Positions 16,750 through 25,124 of a DNA stretch of 64,000 nt are shown in pieces. The DNA is from Ruminiclostridium papyrosolvens DSM 2782. Its GTDB lineage: Bacteria; Bacillota; Clostridia; Acetivibrionales; DSM-1351. The translations under genes were made by a program, and so were the position numbers. The stretch is taken from NCBI RefSeq assembly GCF_029318685.1, contig NZ_CP119677.1, positions 2,843,001 through 2,907,000 on the forward strand, written 5' to 3'. The notes beneath the pieces are model-generated. The model saw only the letters and a list, made by a program, of their open reading frames with translations, was not told the origin of the DNA and searched no databases. The number at the start of each line of letters is the position of its first letter. The first letter of the stretch is position 1.

Positions 16750-18204
16750 ATGTTAGACAAAATCATCAGTTTCTTTTCTTTTGAAAAGATCAGCAATTTT
16801 ATTACTTGGTTTGACGGTATTGTTTGGGGATTACCATTAATTATCTTAGTTCTGCTCGTTGGAATTTTACTCACAGTAAGAACCGGTATGCTGCAAGTCA
16901 GACATCTGCCCCGTGCTCTGAAGTATATGGTTAAAAATGAAGAAGGCGGTAAAGGTGAAGTATCCAGCTTCGGTGCACTTTGTACGGCACTATCTGCCAC
17001 AATCGGTACAGGAAATATAGTAGGTGTTGCAACTGCAATCGTTGCCGGCGGTCCCGGCGCTTTATTCTGGATGTGGATTGCAGCATTTTTCGGAATGGCT
17101 ACTAAGTATACAGAAGGACTTCTGGCTATAAAATATCGTACCATTGACGAAAACGGACATGTTTTAGGCGGTCCATTCTACTACATACGAAATGGTATGG
17201 GCAAAAGATGGGGGTGGCTTGCTAAGACTTTCTCATTTTTCGGAGTCGCTGCCGGACTTATGGGTATCGGAACCTTTGTGCAGATTAATGGTATTTCTGA
17301 TGCAGTACGTAATTATTTTGATCCCAATAATCTTCATACAATATCTATTATGGGAAAAAGTTATTCATTAGCAATAGTATTAACTGCTGTTATCGTTACT
17401 TTGTGTGTAGGATTAGTTATTATTGGCGGAATAAAAAGAATAGCAAGCGTATCGGAAATCATTGTCCCTTTTATGGCAATTTCTTATGTTATAGCTACAC
17501 TCATAGTTCTTTTTGCAAATGTAAAGGCAATTCCCGATGCTTTTGTTCAGGTTTTTGAAGGTGCCTTCGGACTCAAAGCCGTGGGTGGCGGAGCAATTGG
17601 TGTTGGTATAAGTTCAATGCTTAATTCCATGAGAATGGGTATTGCCCGCGGTATATTCTCAAACGAATCCGGTTTAGGAAGCGCCCCTATTGCTGCTGCT
17701 GCTGCTAAGACTCAGGAACCTGTACGTCAGGGTCTGGTTTCAATGACAGGTACTTTTATTGATACAATTATAATCTGTACAATGACTGGTCTCTGTATTA
17801 TAACTACAGGTTCATGGAACATAGGACTTAAAGGTGCCGCTGTAACACAGAACGCCTTTAAAGAAGGATTTGGTTTTGCACCTACGCTGGGTTCCTTTAT
17901 CCTTATGATAAGCCTCGTGTTCTTTGCCTTTACAACAATTATCGGTTGGAACTACTACAGTGAACGTTGCATGGAATATCTGACAAACGGTAATATGAAA
18001 GCAGTTAAGGTTTTCCGTTGGCTGTACATTCTGGCTGTTTTCGCAGGCCCCTTTATGACAATAGAGATTGTTTGGAATATATCAGATATTTTCAACGGCT
18101 TGATGGCCTTTCCAAACCTGATTGCTCTGATAGCACTTAATGGTGTTGTTGCAGCGGAAACTAAGAAATATTTTGATAAGATAAAGGAAAGAAAGCTTAC
18201 TTAA
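16750..18204 (+). CDS. Sodium:alanine/glycine symporter (AGCS family)
   Basis: A 484-residue integral membrane protein with about 11 hydrophobic segments that couples uptake of small neutral amino acids to sodium. Family hallmarks are LCTALSATIGTGNIVGVATAI, GGPGALFWMW, the cytoplasmic GGPFYYIRNGMG, GIARGIFSNESGLGSAPIAAAAA and TTIIGWNYYSERC. The upstream glycine riboswitch points to glycine, and perhaps alanine, as substrate. A monocistronic unit closed by a 21-bp hairpin. Confidence 0.95.
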   Translation: MLDKIISFFSFEKISNFITWFDGIVWGLPLIILVLLVGILLTVRTGMLQVRHLPRALKYMVKNEEGGKGEVSSFGALCTALSATIGTGNIVGVATAIVAGGPGALFWMWIAAFFGMATKYTEGLLAIKYRTIDENGHVLGGPFYYIRNGMGKRWGWLAKTFSFFGVAAGLMGIGTFVQINGISDAVRNYFDPNNLHTISIMGKSYSLAIVLTAVIVTLCVGLVIIGGIKRIASVSEIIVPFMAISYVIATLIVLFANVKAIPDAFVQVFEGAFGLKAVGGGAIGVGISSMLNSMRMGIARGIFSNESGLGSAPIAAAAAKTQEPVRQGLVSMTGTFIDTIIICTMTGLCIITTGSWNIGLKGAAVTQNAFKEGFGFAPTLGSFILMISLVFFAFTTIIGWNYYSERCMEYLTNGNMKAVKVFRWLYILAVFAGPFMTIEIVWNISDIFNGLMAFPNLIALIALNGVVAAETKKYFDKIKERKLT

Positions 18205-18281
18205 TTTTTGCTTTGATTTTTAAAGGCAAAACATTAAATTTAGAGTGTCACAAAAGTGCTAAAAAGCAATTAATTAAATTT

Positions 18282-18327
18282 ACACATAAAAACAGCTTTC
18301 AAAATATTGAAAGCTGTTTTTATGTGT
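18282..18327. terminator. Long perfect hairpin terminator
   Basis: A perfect 21-bp stem with loop AATA. It sits between the symporter gene and the convergent gene at 18364-18921 and can end both. Confidence 0.85.
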
Positions 18328-18363
18328 CATTAGGTCAAAATAGGTACAATTTCATCAATTGTG

Positions 18364-18921
18364 TTATCCCACTATATTAAACGTATAAATGCAGGGACTT
18401 TCTTTGCTTACTCCGCTCTGGGGTATGTCCATTGAATTAATTTTGAGTTTTATTCCCAGTGTTTTTTCTAAAGCATACATGCGCCCTCCCGCACAACTTT
18501 CATAATATAACATAAACGGTGCTGTGAGTTTTCCATTAAGTGTATGTCTGTAACACTCATCACAGGCAAATGTTATCGTTATGGTATTAGTTTCTTCGTC
18601 CAAAGTGATGTTGCGTGTCTTTCCGGTATAATCCTTTATGAAAGTGTCTAAGTAGAGTTCCAGTCTTACGCAAAGAGGTTTATCTGCGTGTTCCATCGCA
18701 AACGCTTTACGGACTTTATCGTGCCCGGTACCCAGACAGCCCCCATGTTGTTCCCAGAGCGTAAAGCGCTGCTTTTCGGTAAGATGTTCCCCCATTGCTT
18801 CCATAAACCTGTTATCGCACTCGTTTCCGCTGTATGTTTGCACAATGCTTTTAAATATAGGCAATATATCCTCGGAAATACCGTTTTTTCGCTTTTTCAT
18901 AATGCTTAACATCGTTTTCAA
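18364..18921 (-). CDS. Conserved cysteine-rich protein of unknown function
   Basis: A 185-residue soluble protein with conserved-looking cysteine positions: GGCLGTGHDKVRKAFAMEH, ITFACDECYRHTLNGK, CAGGRMYALEKTLGIKLKIN and a C-terminal PCIYTFNIV. Such a pattern suggests a metal or ligand site, but I cannot name the family. The start is TTG with GGAGG 9 bases upstream, and no alternative fits. It lies 4 bases after the broken merR gene and reads in the same direction, so it was probably that regulator's operon partner and seems still intact. Confidence 0.7.
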   Translation of the reverse strand: MKTMLSIMKKRKNGISEDILPIFKSIVQTYSGNECDNRFMEAMGEHLTEKQRFTLWEQHGGCLGTGHDKVRKAFAMEHADKPLCVRLELYLDTFIKDYTGKTRNITLDEETNTITITFACDECYRHTLNGKLTAPFMLYYESCAGGRMYALEKTLGIKLKINSMDIPQSGVSKESPCIYTFNIVG

Positions 18922-18925
18922 TTGA

Positions 18926-19899
18926 TTAAGCCTCCAAATCTATCTTTTCTTCCTTTAGTTTTATAGGTACATATCTTTGTAGCTGTTCATAGCCGAGGCC
19001 TTTTTTTATTTCATCGTCATTATAGGTCATGTTCCCCATGATGTCCCGTTCTTCGTCAAGCATAAAATTCGTTTTTTTCAACCAATTTAAGATTTTGCTT
19101 TCAACTTTCATAATGCTGTCATCATCACCGTCAATGCATACGGCAGAAGCATACAAACCGCCTTTTAACTCAGTGACTTCTTACGGAGCGGTATCAAGTT
19201 CGTTGACACACTCATGTACACTATATAGCCATCTGAATTTTCCGTCGTTTCTTCTGCACAAAAAATCGGCGCAATCAAAAATAGCATTTTTTTCAAATTT
19301 TTATGCTTACCAATCCAAAACATTAAACAGTCTTCATTAAACAATTCATCAAAATTTTGATACTGTGATGTCAGTGCCAAAAATTTCGGTATTCTCATAA
19401 TCATTACATCCGGGATTTTCTTATTGAGTTTTTCGGTTATTTCCATCAAACGATTCACATTCGCCGGCTTGCCGTTGTAATCAACATTTACAAGATGTCC
19501 TTAAATCTCTTGAGCCTTTTCGTAAAGCAGCTTCACATCCGCATCCTTCGCAAAATCGGATTTTTTGATTTGCTTTATAAATTCCAACACAATAGACTTC
19601 AACTCGTGCAGAAGCGATACCTCTTCGTCAATGACATCAACTTTGTTCCCCATAACCTCCAGTACTACCTCAGAATCCGGTGCGTCAAATATACGCCGGA
19701 TATCTTTTATGCTTATGTTCAGTTTTCGCAACGTCAATATCTGCTCCAACCGTTTTACGGCAGCCTCATCATACATTCTATAGGCATAATCTTCACTTCG
19801 GGTGCTGGATATCAGCCCCATATCTTCATAATACTTCAATGCACGTGCAGAAATATCATATTTTATTGACATTTCACGTATTTTTATAAGTTCGCTCAT
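18926..19899 (-). pseudogene. MerR-family regulator with GyrI-like ligand domain, broken
   Basis: The N-terminal 132 codons (19899-19501) encode a MerR winged helix (IREMSIKYDISARALKYYEDMGLI) and its coiled coil. The same frame then meets TAA at 19503-19501 but continues as GHLVNVDYNGKPANVN, reaching a GyrI-like C-terminal domain. Near 19190 the frame slips by one base, and another TAA follows within AP*EVTELKGGLYASAV before the reading resumes to 18926. Two stops and one frameshift in a single recognisable gene argue for a true pseudogene rather than a sequencing slip. A MerR protein truncated to its DNA-binding part could still be made. Confidence 0.85.
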
Positions 19900-20064
19900 A
19901 TTTTGCCTCCGTAACCATTTTCTATAACCATTATAAAGTACGACGCAACGATGGAGTCAACAGAAAATGAAAGTTATGTAAATCTTCTAAGCTTTCAATT
20001 AAACAAAAATCGCATGAGGAAATGTGAAAATTCAGAATAAGGGTAAAATATGGGTAAAAAATAA

Positions 20065-20104
20065 AGACAGACGTTTTCTAATAAAATCTGAAAACGTCTA
20101 TCTT
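20065..20104 (-). terminator. Terminator downstream of the flavodoxin-like gene
   Basis: AGACGTTTTC pairs with GAAAACGTCT around an 11-nt loop, with a T-rich run on the minus-strand side. It lies about 80 bases beyond the stop at 20181. The rest of 19900-20180 shows nothing I can name. Confidence 0.65.
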
Positions 20105-20180
20105 ACCTGAATTAACAGTGGAAAAAAGATTTATAAACAGAACGGATTTTCTTGAGTTCAAGCACTTGAAATTTTTAGAG

Positions 20181-20729
20181 TTAATCATTCATGATTATAT
20201 TACAGAATTTTTCTATTTGGTTTTTTCTGTTTTCAATATCACCTTTATACTCGATAGAACAGAGTCCCAAACTATTCTTTGGTACTATTTCTAAGTGTCC
20301 ATAAAAGTGTTCTATGCTTTCTATTATTCTATTACACTCCTTTATACTCGGTCCCGTTCTCAATGCAATACTATATCCCTTTTTCCCATGACCAATTATT
20401 GCATGTGGCTCGTGTGTATTACACCAAGGGGTGCATCTGTCTATAAATGATTTAAATTGTCCCGGGATATCGGCCCAATAAGAAGGTGCTACTGAAATAA
20501 TAATATCAGCCCAACAAAATTCTTTGACGACATTTAGAGCATCATCATTTTGTATGCATTCTGCTGTTTTATGACATACCCGGCATCCTTTACAAAACTT
20601 TATTTCATAGTCATCAATACAAATGTTTCTAATATCAAATTTTGCTTCCAATAATGAGTTGACTACGTTTATTATTTCGGCTGTGGCACCATTTTTTACA
20701 GGGCTACAGTTTATCAATAAAACATTCAT
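20181..20729 (-). CDS. Flavodoxin-fold NAD(P)H-dependent FMN reductase-like protein
   Basis: A 182-residue protein of the FMN_red/iron-sulfur flavoprotein group. The N-terminal INCSPVKNGATAEIIN is the FMN phosphate loop. CKGCRVCHKTAEC (about residues 46-58) is a four-cysteine cluster like that of iron-sulfur flavoproteins, though the spacing could be redox-only. SVAPSYWADIPGQFKSFIDR is the second flavin-contact segment. ATG at 20729 follows AGGAGG by 7 bases. Likely a cytoplasmic electron-transfer or quinone-reductase-like enzyme; the partner is unknown. Confidence 0.82.
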   Translation of the reverse strand: MNVLLINCSPVKNGATAEIINVVNSLLEAKFDIRNICIDDYEIKFCKGCRVCHKTAECIQNDDALNVVKEFCWADIIISVAPSYWADIPGQFKSFIDRCTPWCNTHEPHAIIGHGKKGYSIALRTGPSIKECNRIIESIEHFYGHLEIVPKNSLGLCSIEYKGDIENRKNQIEKFCNIIMND

Positions 20730-20900
20730 CAATAGACCTCCTCAAATTGCTGTTTGCCTATATGGTATTGTAAATTTATAATACCATATTTAGATATAAA
20801 AAGCAGCCTTCAACCGCTTGCAAATAGCATATTCCAGAAAAAAATATGTAAAGCACAGTTTACCTATTCTTATTTTGTGTACCTTTTGGTGGTGATTATT

Positions 20901-21461
20901 TTGAGTGAATCTGTAAATGATGCTCTATCTAATAAAGACAAAATACTTTCAGAATATTCAAATACTGGAACCCGACTAAGAAATCAAGGGATAGACATGT
21001 CCGGGGTTTATTTTGGAATCAACGATAAGTTAAGAACAGGAGAAGATAAATCAAAGAGACAATCAAAATTCGAAGTTATCAATACATCATCCCCAAATTA
21101 TCAAGAAGAATCTGAGGATGAAGATGTTGATACTACCCCGGAAGGTCATTTTCTTTGGAAACCAGAGAATGATTTTATTAAGGTCTATCCCGAAGCTTTG
21201 AACAAGATCTCGTTTCGACTTACGGGTGCTGAAACACTATCATTGATACGACTTATCCCTTTTATTGATTATCAAAGTGGAATGCTCAAGAAAGATAAGA
21301 AGCCACTCATAACCAAAGATATTGTTGAACTCATGAAGTTTTCAAAGGTCACGGTTATTAATAATGCGAATAAATCAGCTCCGCATATGAAAATATTTTA
21401 TAGGCAAGCCCGTTTTATTGCTTATCAGAAATTTATAGATAGACGTCCAAATTTAAAATAA
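20901..21461 (+). CDS. Phage/plasmid-type winged-helix protein, probably truncated
   Basis: A 186-residue protein read from TTG at 20901 with GGTGGTG just before. The middle is acidic and low-complexity (QEESEDEDVDTTPEGH). The C-terminal half contains FRLTGAETLSLIRLIPFIDYQSGML, ITKDIVELMKFSKVTV, resembling the start of a helix-turn-helix seen in plasmid or phage replication and accessory proteins. After SKVTV the sequence becomes NNANKSAPHMKIFYRQARFI, which does not continue the HTH as expected, hinting at an internal deletion. It lies in a patch with other element remnants. Function not assigned. Confidence 0.5.
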   Translation: MSESVNDALSNKDKILSEYSNTGTRLRNQGIDMSGVYFGINDKLRTGEDKSKRQSKFEVINTSSPNYQEESEDEDVDTTPEGHFLWKPENDFIKVYPEALNKISFRLTGAETLSLIRLIPFIDYQSGMLKKDKKPLITKDIVELMKFSKVTVINNANKSAPHMKIFYRQARFIAYQKFIDRRPNLK

Positions 21462-21527
21462 TTTGCATATTATTGCAGGAATATAATTCCTTTTATAGAA
21501 TTAGCTTGATAAAAGGAGGAATAATTT

Positions 21528-21974
21528 ATGGAAAAAGATTTGAAATTAGCCTTGATATCAGAAGTTAGAGAAGATTTAAGAACTATAGAGCAAATACAAA
21601 TAACCTTGGTATTGTCTTATTATGGATTTTTTACTTTAATTGTTTCTGTTATGCTTTCAAATAACATAAATGTATTTAAGGCAAGCTTAATAAATACAAT
21701 CGTATTTACTTTATTGTTTGTTCTAGGCATTGTTTTGCAAATGATTCAAATAAGTTATAAATATTGGCAATCACATTATCTTAAACTTTTAAAAACTTGG
21801 ATTAGTGAATTTAAGATAGATGATTCTGAATTACCAGTTTGGTTAGCAAGTGAATATAAAAAGATGACTCCTTGGAGCATAAATTTAATTTTGAGAATTT
21901 CAACTATATCACTTACGGTTATATCTTTTATAGTATTAATATTTTATATATCCAGATTAGTTATTAAAATATAG
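21528..21974 (+). CDS. Hypothetical membrane protein
   Basis: A 148-residue protein with three hydrophobic segments (about 27-46, 56-76 and 122-145) and a polar middle region (KYWQSHYLKLLKTWISEFKI). AAAGGAGG stands before the ATG. No family recognised. Codon and base use are very A+T-rich, as in the neighbouring element remnants, so it may be cargo of the same lost element. Confidence 0.6.
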   Translation: MEKDLKLALISEVREDLRTIEQIQITLVLSYYGFFTLIVSVMLSNNINVFKASLINTIVFTLLFVLGIVLQMIQISYKYWQSHYLKLLKTWISEFKIDDSELPVWLASEYKKMTPWSINLILRISTISLTVISFIVLIFYISRLVIKI

Positions 21975-22035
21975 TTTTTTACTTAAGGCACCTATAAAGG
22001 TGCTTTTTTCTTGCCCGAAAGAAGGTGGTGTTATT

Positions 22036-22533
22036 ATGGTAGCAAAACAATCTCGCAAAATTATAAAATCACCTGCAAAAACAGAGGAGATTTCTATAGA
22101 TATCTTTGAACCCAGTCCGCTCGAAACGGAACTTTTGCCTGTTAATCCCCTGCTTCAATCACCGGTTATAACAGTAAATGATGAAACTGAGCAAAAAGTC
22201 CAAATAATAACTGAAATTGAATCTCTTGCCCAAATAAATAAGCAGCAACTAGCAGTCAAGCGGCAGCAAATTGAACTTGAGGTTGAGAAAATAATAGATT
22301 CTGTACTTTCGGAAGAGACTTTGAAACGTGTATCCAAGAGTATTAACACACCTATGGACATGAAGTTTATGGCCGAAGCTGCTGAACGATTAACCGGCAC
22401 TCTCAAGAACCTGATGAACAGGAACTCCATGGATGAATTCGGCACAAAGAAAAAACAGAAGATTAACTTCATTTTCAAGAGCTCTGGTACAATTACAGGA
22501 CAGAGTATAAACCACATTTGTACACATGAGTAA
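22036..22533 (+). pseudogene. Phage-like protein fragment fused out of frame to an integrase end
   Basis: Read from ATG 22036 (GGTGGTG upstream), 165 codons. The first ~150 residues look like a small phage structural or terminase-type protein: a Lys/Ser-rich start, a helical middle (IESLAQINKQQLAVKRQQIELEVEKI) and PMDMKFMAEAAERLTGTLKN. The last residues (SINHICTHE) appear to belong to a different gene and run straight into the recombinase remnant that follows in the +1 frame. The most likely history is a deletion that joined two genes. Original function is uncertain. Confidence 0.5.
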
Positions 22534-22759
22534 AGGCAGGGTGAATCTCAAAGAACTTCAGGAGGCTCTTGGACATGACGAATCAACGACCACATTAGAT
22601 ATATATGGGACTATGTTAAGTGATACAAAAACGACTGCGATCAAAATTGATGATGTATTTAAAGGTCTAGATGATGAAATGGAAAAAATCAAGGTGAAAT
22701 CAGTAGAAAGAGAAAAATCAAAAGTCATACAAATCAATAAATTTAGAAAAATTAAATAA
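22526..22759 (+). pseudogene. Tyrosine recombinase (integrase), C-terminal remnant
   Basis: 77 codons: NLKELQEALGHDESTTTLDIYGTMLSD is the C-terminal end of a phage-type tyrosine integrase, with the LGH box and the nucleophilic Tyr in TLDIYG. The N-terminal arm-binding and core domains and the two catalytic arginines are absent. It overlaps the preceding fragment in another frame and ends in a small hairpin (22755-22779). It lies about 105 bases from a tRNA-Pro, the usual target position for such integrases. Confidence 0.78.
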
Positions 22760-22779
22760 GCCGAAAGGCTTATTTTTTT
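22755..22779 (+). terminator. Terminator of the integrase remnant
   Basis: AATAAGCC, loop GAAA, GGCTTATT and seven T. The left arm overlaps the stop codon. Confidence 0.8.
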
Positions 22780-22824
22780 GCGATAAATAAATAATCTTCG
22801 TAAAACTTTCGTAATTTTTATAAA

Positions 22825-22861
22825 AAATAAGCGGCTTTCAATTTCTGAAAGCCGCTTATTT
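22825..22861. terminator. Terminator of tRNA-Pro
   Basis: A perfect 16-bp stem (AAATAAGCGGCTTTCA) with a 5-nt loop. On the minus strand it begins 4 bases after the CCA end and runs into a T-run. Confidence 0.88.
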
Positions 22862-22865
22862 ACTA

Positions 22866-22943
22866 TGGTCGGAATGACGTGACTTGAACACGCGACCTCT
22901 TGCACCCCAAGCAAGCACTCTAGCCAAACTGAGCTACATCCCG
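22866..22943 (-). tRNA. tRNA-Pro (anticodon GGG)
   Basis: A 78-base cloverleaf on the minus strand, including encoded CCA: acceptor CGGGATG/CATTCCG, D arm TAGCTCAGTTTGGCTAGAG, anticodon stem CTTGC-TTGGGGT-GCAAG (GGG) and T arm GTTCAAGTC. Likely the integration target of the element remnant at its 3' side. Confidence 0.94.
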
Positions 22944-23015
22944 ATAACGCGAAATTAATTATAGCATACTAAATTTAGAATGTAAATACTAAAAAATATT
23001 AATTTATATCCTAAT

Positions 23016-23055
23016 AAAAAAAACCGGAATGCATATTTGCAATCCGGTTTTTTTT
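23016..23055 (-). terminator. Terminator of the small cysteine-motif protein gene
   Basis: AAAACCGGA...TCCGGTTTT hairpin with an inner GCA/TGC pairing and T-runs at both ends. It overlaps the stop codon at 23054-23056. Confidence 0.75.
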
Positions 23056-23284
23056 ATTCTTCTTTTGGTTGTAATTCACTTATATGATACGTAATACACT
23101 TGGAAGCTTTTGGTACTTTGCTAACCTTTGGCGTTGTACTCATTACAGCAGCAGTTGCTGTGGCTTTAGCACGCCCTGCTTTTTTGGCCTTTGCTTGTAA
23201 AAGCTTACCCAAATTTGTACTACAATGTTTGTTACTGCAACTTCCATTAATAATCATTGACCCACACTTGCAGAATTCTACCAT
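23054..23284 (-). CDS. Small basic protein with N-terminal cysteine knuckle
   Basis: A 76-residue protein with CKCGSMIINGSCSNKHC at the N-terminus, four or more cysteines in a zinc-knuckle-like spacing, followed by a Lys/Ala-rich tail (LQAKAKKAGRAKATATAAV). Two ATGs are possible; the one at 23284 has AAGGG at a better distance. The composition suggests nucleic-acid binding, but this is inference only and I know no family. It is a single gene between tRNA-Pro and the small membrane protein gene. Confidence 0.6.
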   Translation of the reverse strand: MVEFCKCGSMIINGSCSNKHCSTNLGKLLQAKAKKAGRAKATATAAVMSTTPKVSKVPKASKCITYHISELQPKEE

Positions 23285-23635
23285 AATATTCATCCCTTCA
23301 AGTCTTGTATGAAATACTAGTATACCACAAGAAAGGCCACAATTGTCACTGGAAATAAATGTATTCTAATGTTGTTCAACTTCTTATTAACTAATTTTAA
23401 TGTAATTTTGAAATTTGCATTACTCTTTCGCTTTGTTTTAACGTTAGTAGTTGTCCTGTTTTTATTTATGCGAACCCTAGTAACCGGATGAATTCTCAAA
23501 ACTTTTTGTATCATTTTAAGACCGCCTTATCCTGAATACTCCAGTTAATATATCGGCATTTTATAGCAAAAAAAATAGCCTTTAGTTAAAACCAAGGCTA
23601 AAGTTTGAGTAGTACCTTAATTAAAATACACAAGG
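23285..23635. other. Gene-poor stretch with one terminator
   Basis: No convincing gene. A 65-codon minus-strand frame at 23317-23514 lacks a good ribosome site and any recognisable pattern. A hairpin TAGCCTT/AAGGCTA with a T8 tail at about 23568-23602 serves as terminator of the small membrane protein gene to its right. Confidence 0.6.
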
Positions 23636-23806
23636 TTAATAATGTTTACCCTTCTTAGCAACTAATCTATATACTATATATCCAGCAATAACAAGAATTG
23701 CTAATGGTATTAATTGTTTTAGTATGAATCCGACTATACTAACCGCCGTTATCAGCAAAAATATTGCTACTATTATGGTTATAATCCTTTTAGTTTTATC
23801 ATCCAT
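23636..23806 (-). CDS. 56-residue membrane protein
   Basis: Too short for usual ORF cut-offs. ATG at 23806 is preceded by GGAGGG at good spacing. The protein has a charged start (MDDKTKRI), two hydrophobic segments separated by a short KQ turn (IITIIVAIFLLITAVSIVGF and LIPLAILVIAGYIVYRLV) and a basic tail KKGKHY. This is a helical hairpin with both ends probably in the cytoplasm. A terminator follows. No family recognised; ribosome site, composition and terminator support a real gene. Confidence 0.72.
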   Translation of the reverse strand: MDDKTKRIITIIVAIFLLITAVSIVGFILKQLIPLAILVIAGYIVYRLVAKKGKHY

Positions 23807-23926
23807 ATACTTTATCCCTCCGTCTTTATTATAGGTAAATTATACACCTATATATATACTTTTGTCTATAAAAATTTAATTATTTTGATTCAATTATTAA
23901 TTTTTTTAATATTTGAATCAATTTCA

Positions 23927-25078
23927 TTAATTTCGATAACCTTTTGCAATCAAATTTATTGATTGTATTACAAAGTCAACTTCATCATTTGTATTAAAAC
24001 AGCCTACACTTAATCTGACAATTCCGGAATTTACTGTCTTAAAATGTGAATGTGCCAACGGAGCACAGTGGAGACCTGCTCTGCATTCAATTTTATACTG
24101 CTTGTCAAGCAGATAACTGACTTCTGAAGAATCCACTCCCTCAAAGTTAAATGCCACTATCCCACTGTTTTCTTCAGCACTTTCTGGACTGAATATCTTT
24201 ATATTATTAATACGACTTATGCCATTAAAAAGTCTGACAGTTAGTTCATCCTTTTTTTTACGAATTTTATCAATACCATTTTTTTGAATAAACTCCACTC
24301 CTGCCCCAAGCCCTGCTATACCCGGTGTGTTTAAAGTTCCGCTTTCAAGTTTGTCGGGCATTATTTCAGGCTGATACAGCAGTTCTGAACTACTGCCTGT
24401 ACCGCCTCTCATTAACGGCCTCATCCTTATTTTAGGTGACACATATAAGCCGCCAGTTCCCTGAGGACCCAGAAGACCTTTATGTCCGGGAAATGCAATC
24501 ATATCCGCATGAATCCGGTTTATGTCAAACTCTATACTTCCCAATCCCTGCGATGCATCCAGCAAATAATTTATGCCATTATTCCGTGCTATTTTTCCAA
24601 TCTCTTCAACGGGCATGATTATACCGTTAACGTTTGATGAAAGCGTACACACAATCAATTTTGTTCTCTTATTTATACTTTTTCTTATATCCTGCGGATC
24701 AACACGTCCAAGACTGTCAGCACCAACAATAGTCAGCTTAACTCCACCGTATTTTTCAAGGGTTTTTAAGGGTCGTATCACCGAATTATGCTCCATACAA
24801 GTTGTAATAACATGGTCCCCCGATGAAAGGCTTCCGCAAATTGCTATGTTTAAAGCCTCTGTTGCATTTTTGGTAAAACTAATGTTCAGACTATCCTCTA
24901 TTTTCAGCAGCTTTGCTATACGTTCACGAGTAGTATTCACAGTTGTAGCACTGGCAATAGACATTGTATGACTCCCTCTGCCCGGATTGGCACAATAAGT
25001 TCTCAGACATTTATCCATTTCGCTATATACAGCATCAGGTTTTGGAAAGGAAGTAGCAGCATTATCCATATAAATCAT
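23927..25078 (-). CDS. Class V aminotransferase / cysteine desulfurase-like enzyme
   Basis: A 383-residue PLP enzyme of fold type I. It has MDNAATSFPKP at the N-terminus, NPGRGSHTMS, TKNATEALN, the substrate-binding TTCMEHNSVIRPL, the PLP Asp in YLLDASQGLG, the PLP lysine in FPGHKGLLGPQGTGG and a C-terminal RAGLHCAPLAH with a cysteine in the desulfurase position. This pattern fits the cysteine-desulfurase-family group related to, but distinct from, IscS/NifS; no iscU or thiI lies nearby. ATG 25078 follows GAGG; a TTG at 25090 is less likely. It is probably last in an operon with the two PLP genes upstream. Confidence 0.86.
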   Translation of the reverse strand: MIYMDNAATSFPKPDAVYSEMDKCLRTYCANPGRGSHTMSIASATTVNTTRERIAKLLKIEDSLNISFTKNATEALNIAICGSLSSGDHVITTCMEHNSVIRPLKTLEKYGGVKLTIVGADSLGRVDPQDIRKSINKRTKLIVCTLSSNVNGIIMPVEEIGKIARNNGINYLLDASQGLGSIEFDINRIHADMIAFPGHKGLLGPQGTGGLYVSPKIRMRPLMRGGTGSSSELLYQPEIMPDKLESGTLNTPGIAGLGAGVEFIQKNGIDKIRKKKDELTVRLFNGISRINNIKIFSPESAEENSGIVAFNFEGVDSSEVSYLLDKQYKIECRAGLHCAPLAHSHFKTVNSGIVRLSVGCFNTNDEVDFVIQSINLIAKGYRN

Positions 25079-25124
25079 AATATACCTCAACTATTTTGAT
25101 GGTTTATTATAATGTATGAAACTA

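Noticed and set aside
20041-20062. GGGTAAAATA / GGGTAAAAAA repeat as start of a CRISPR-like array
   Set aside because: Only two imperfect short copies, no spacers; no CRISPR array was seen anywhere in the window.
23317-23514. 65-codon minus-strand open frame
   Set aside because: No convincing ribosome site, odd low-complexity basic composition, no neighbour support. Probably chance.
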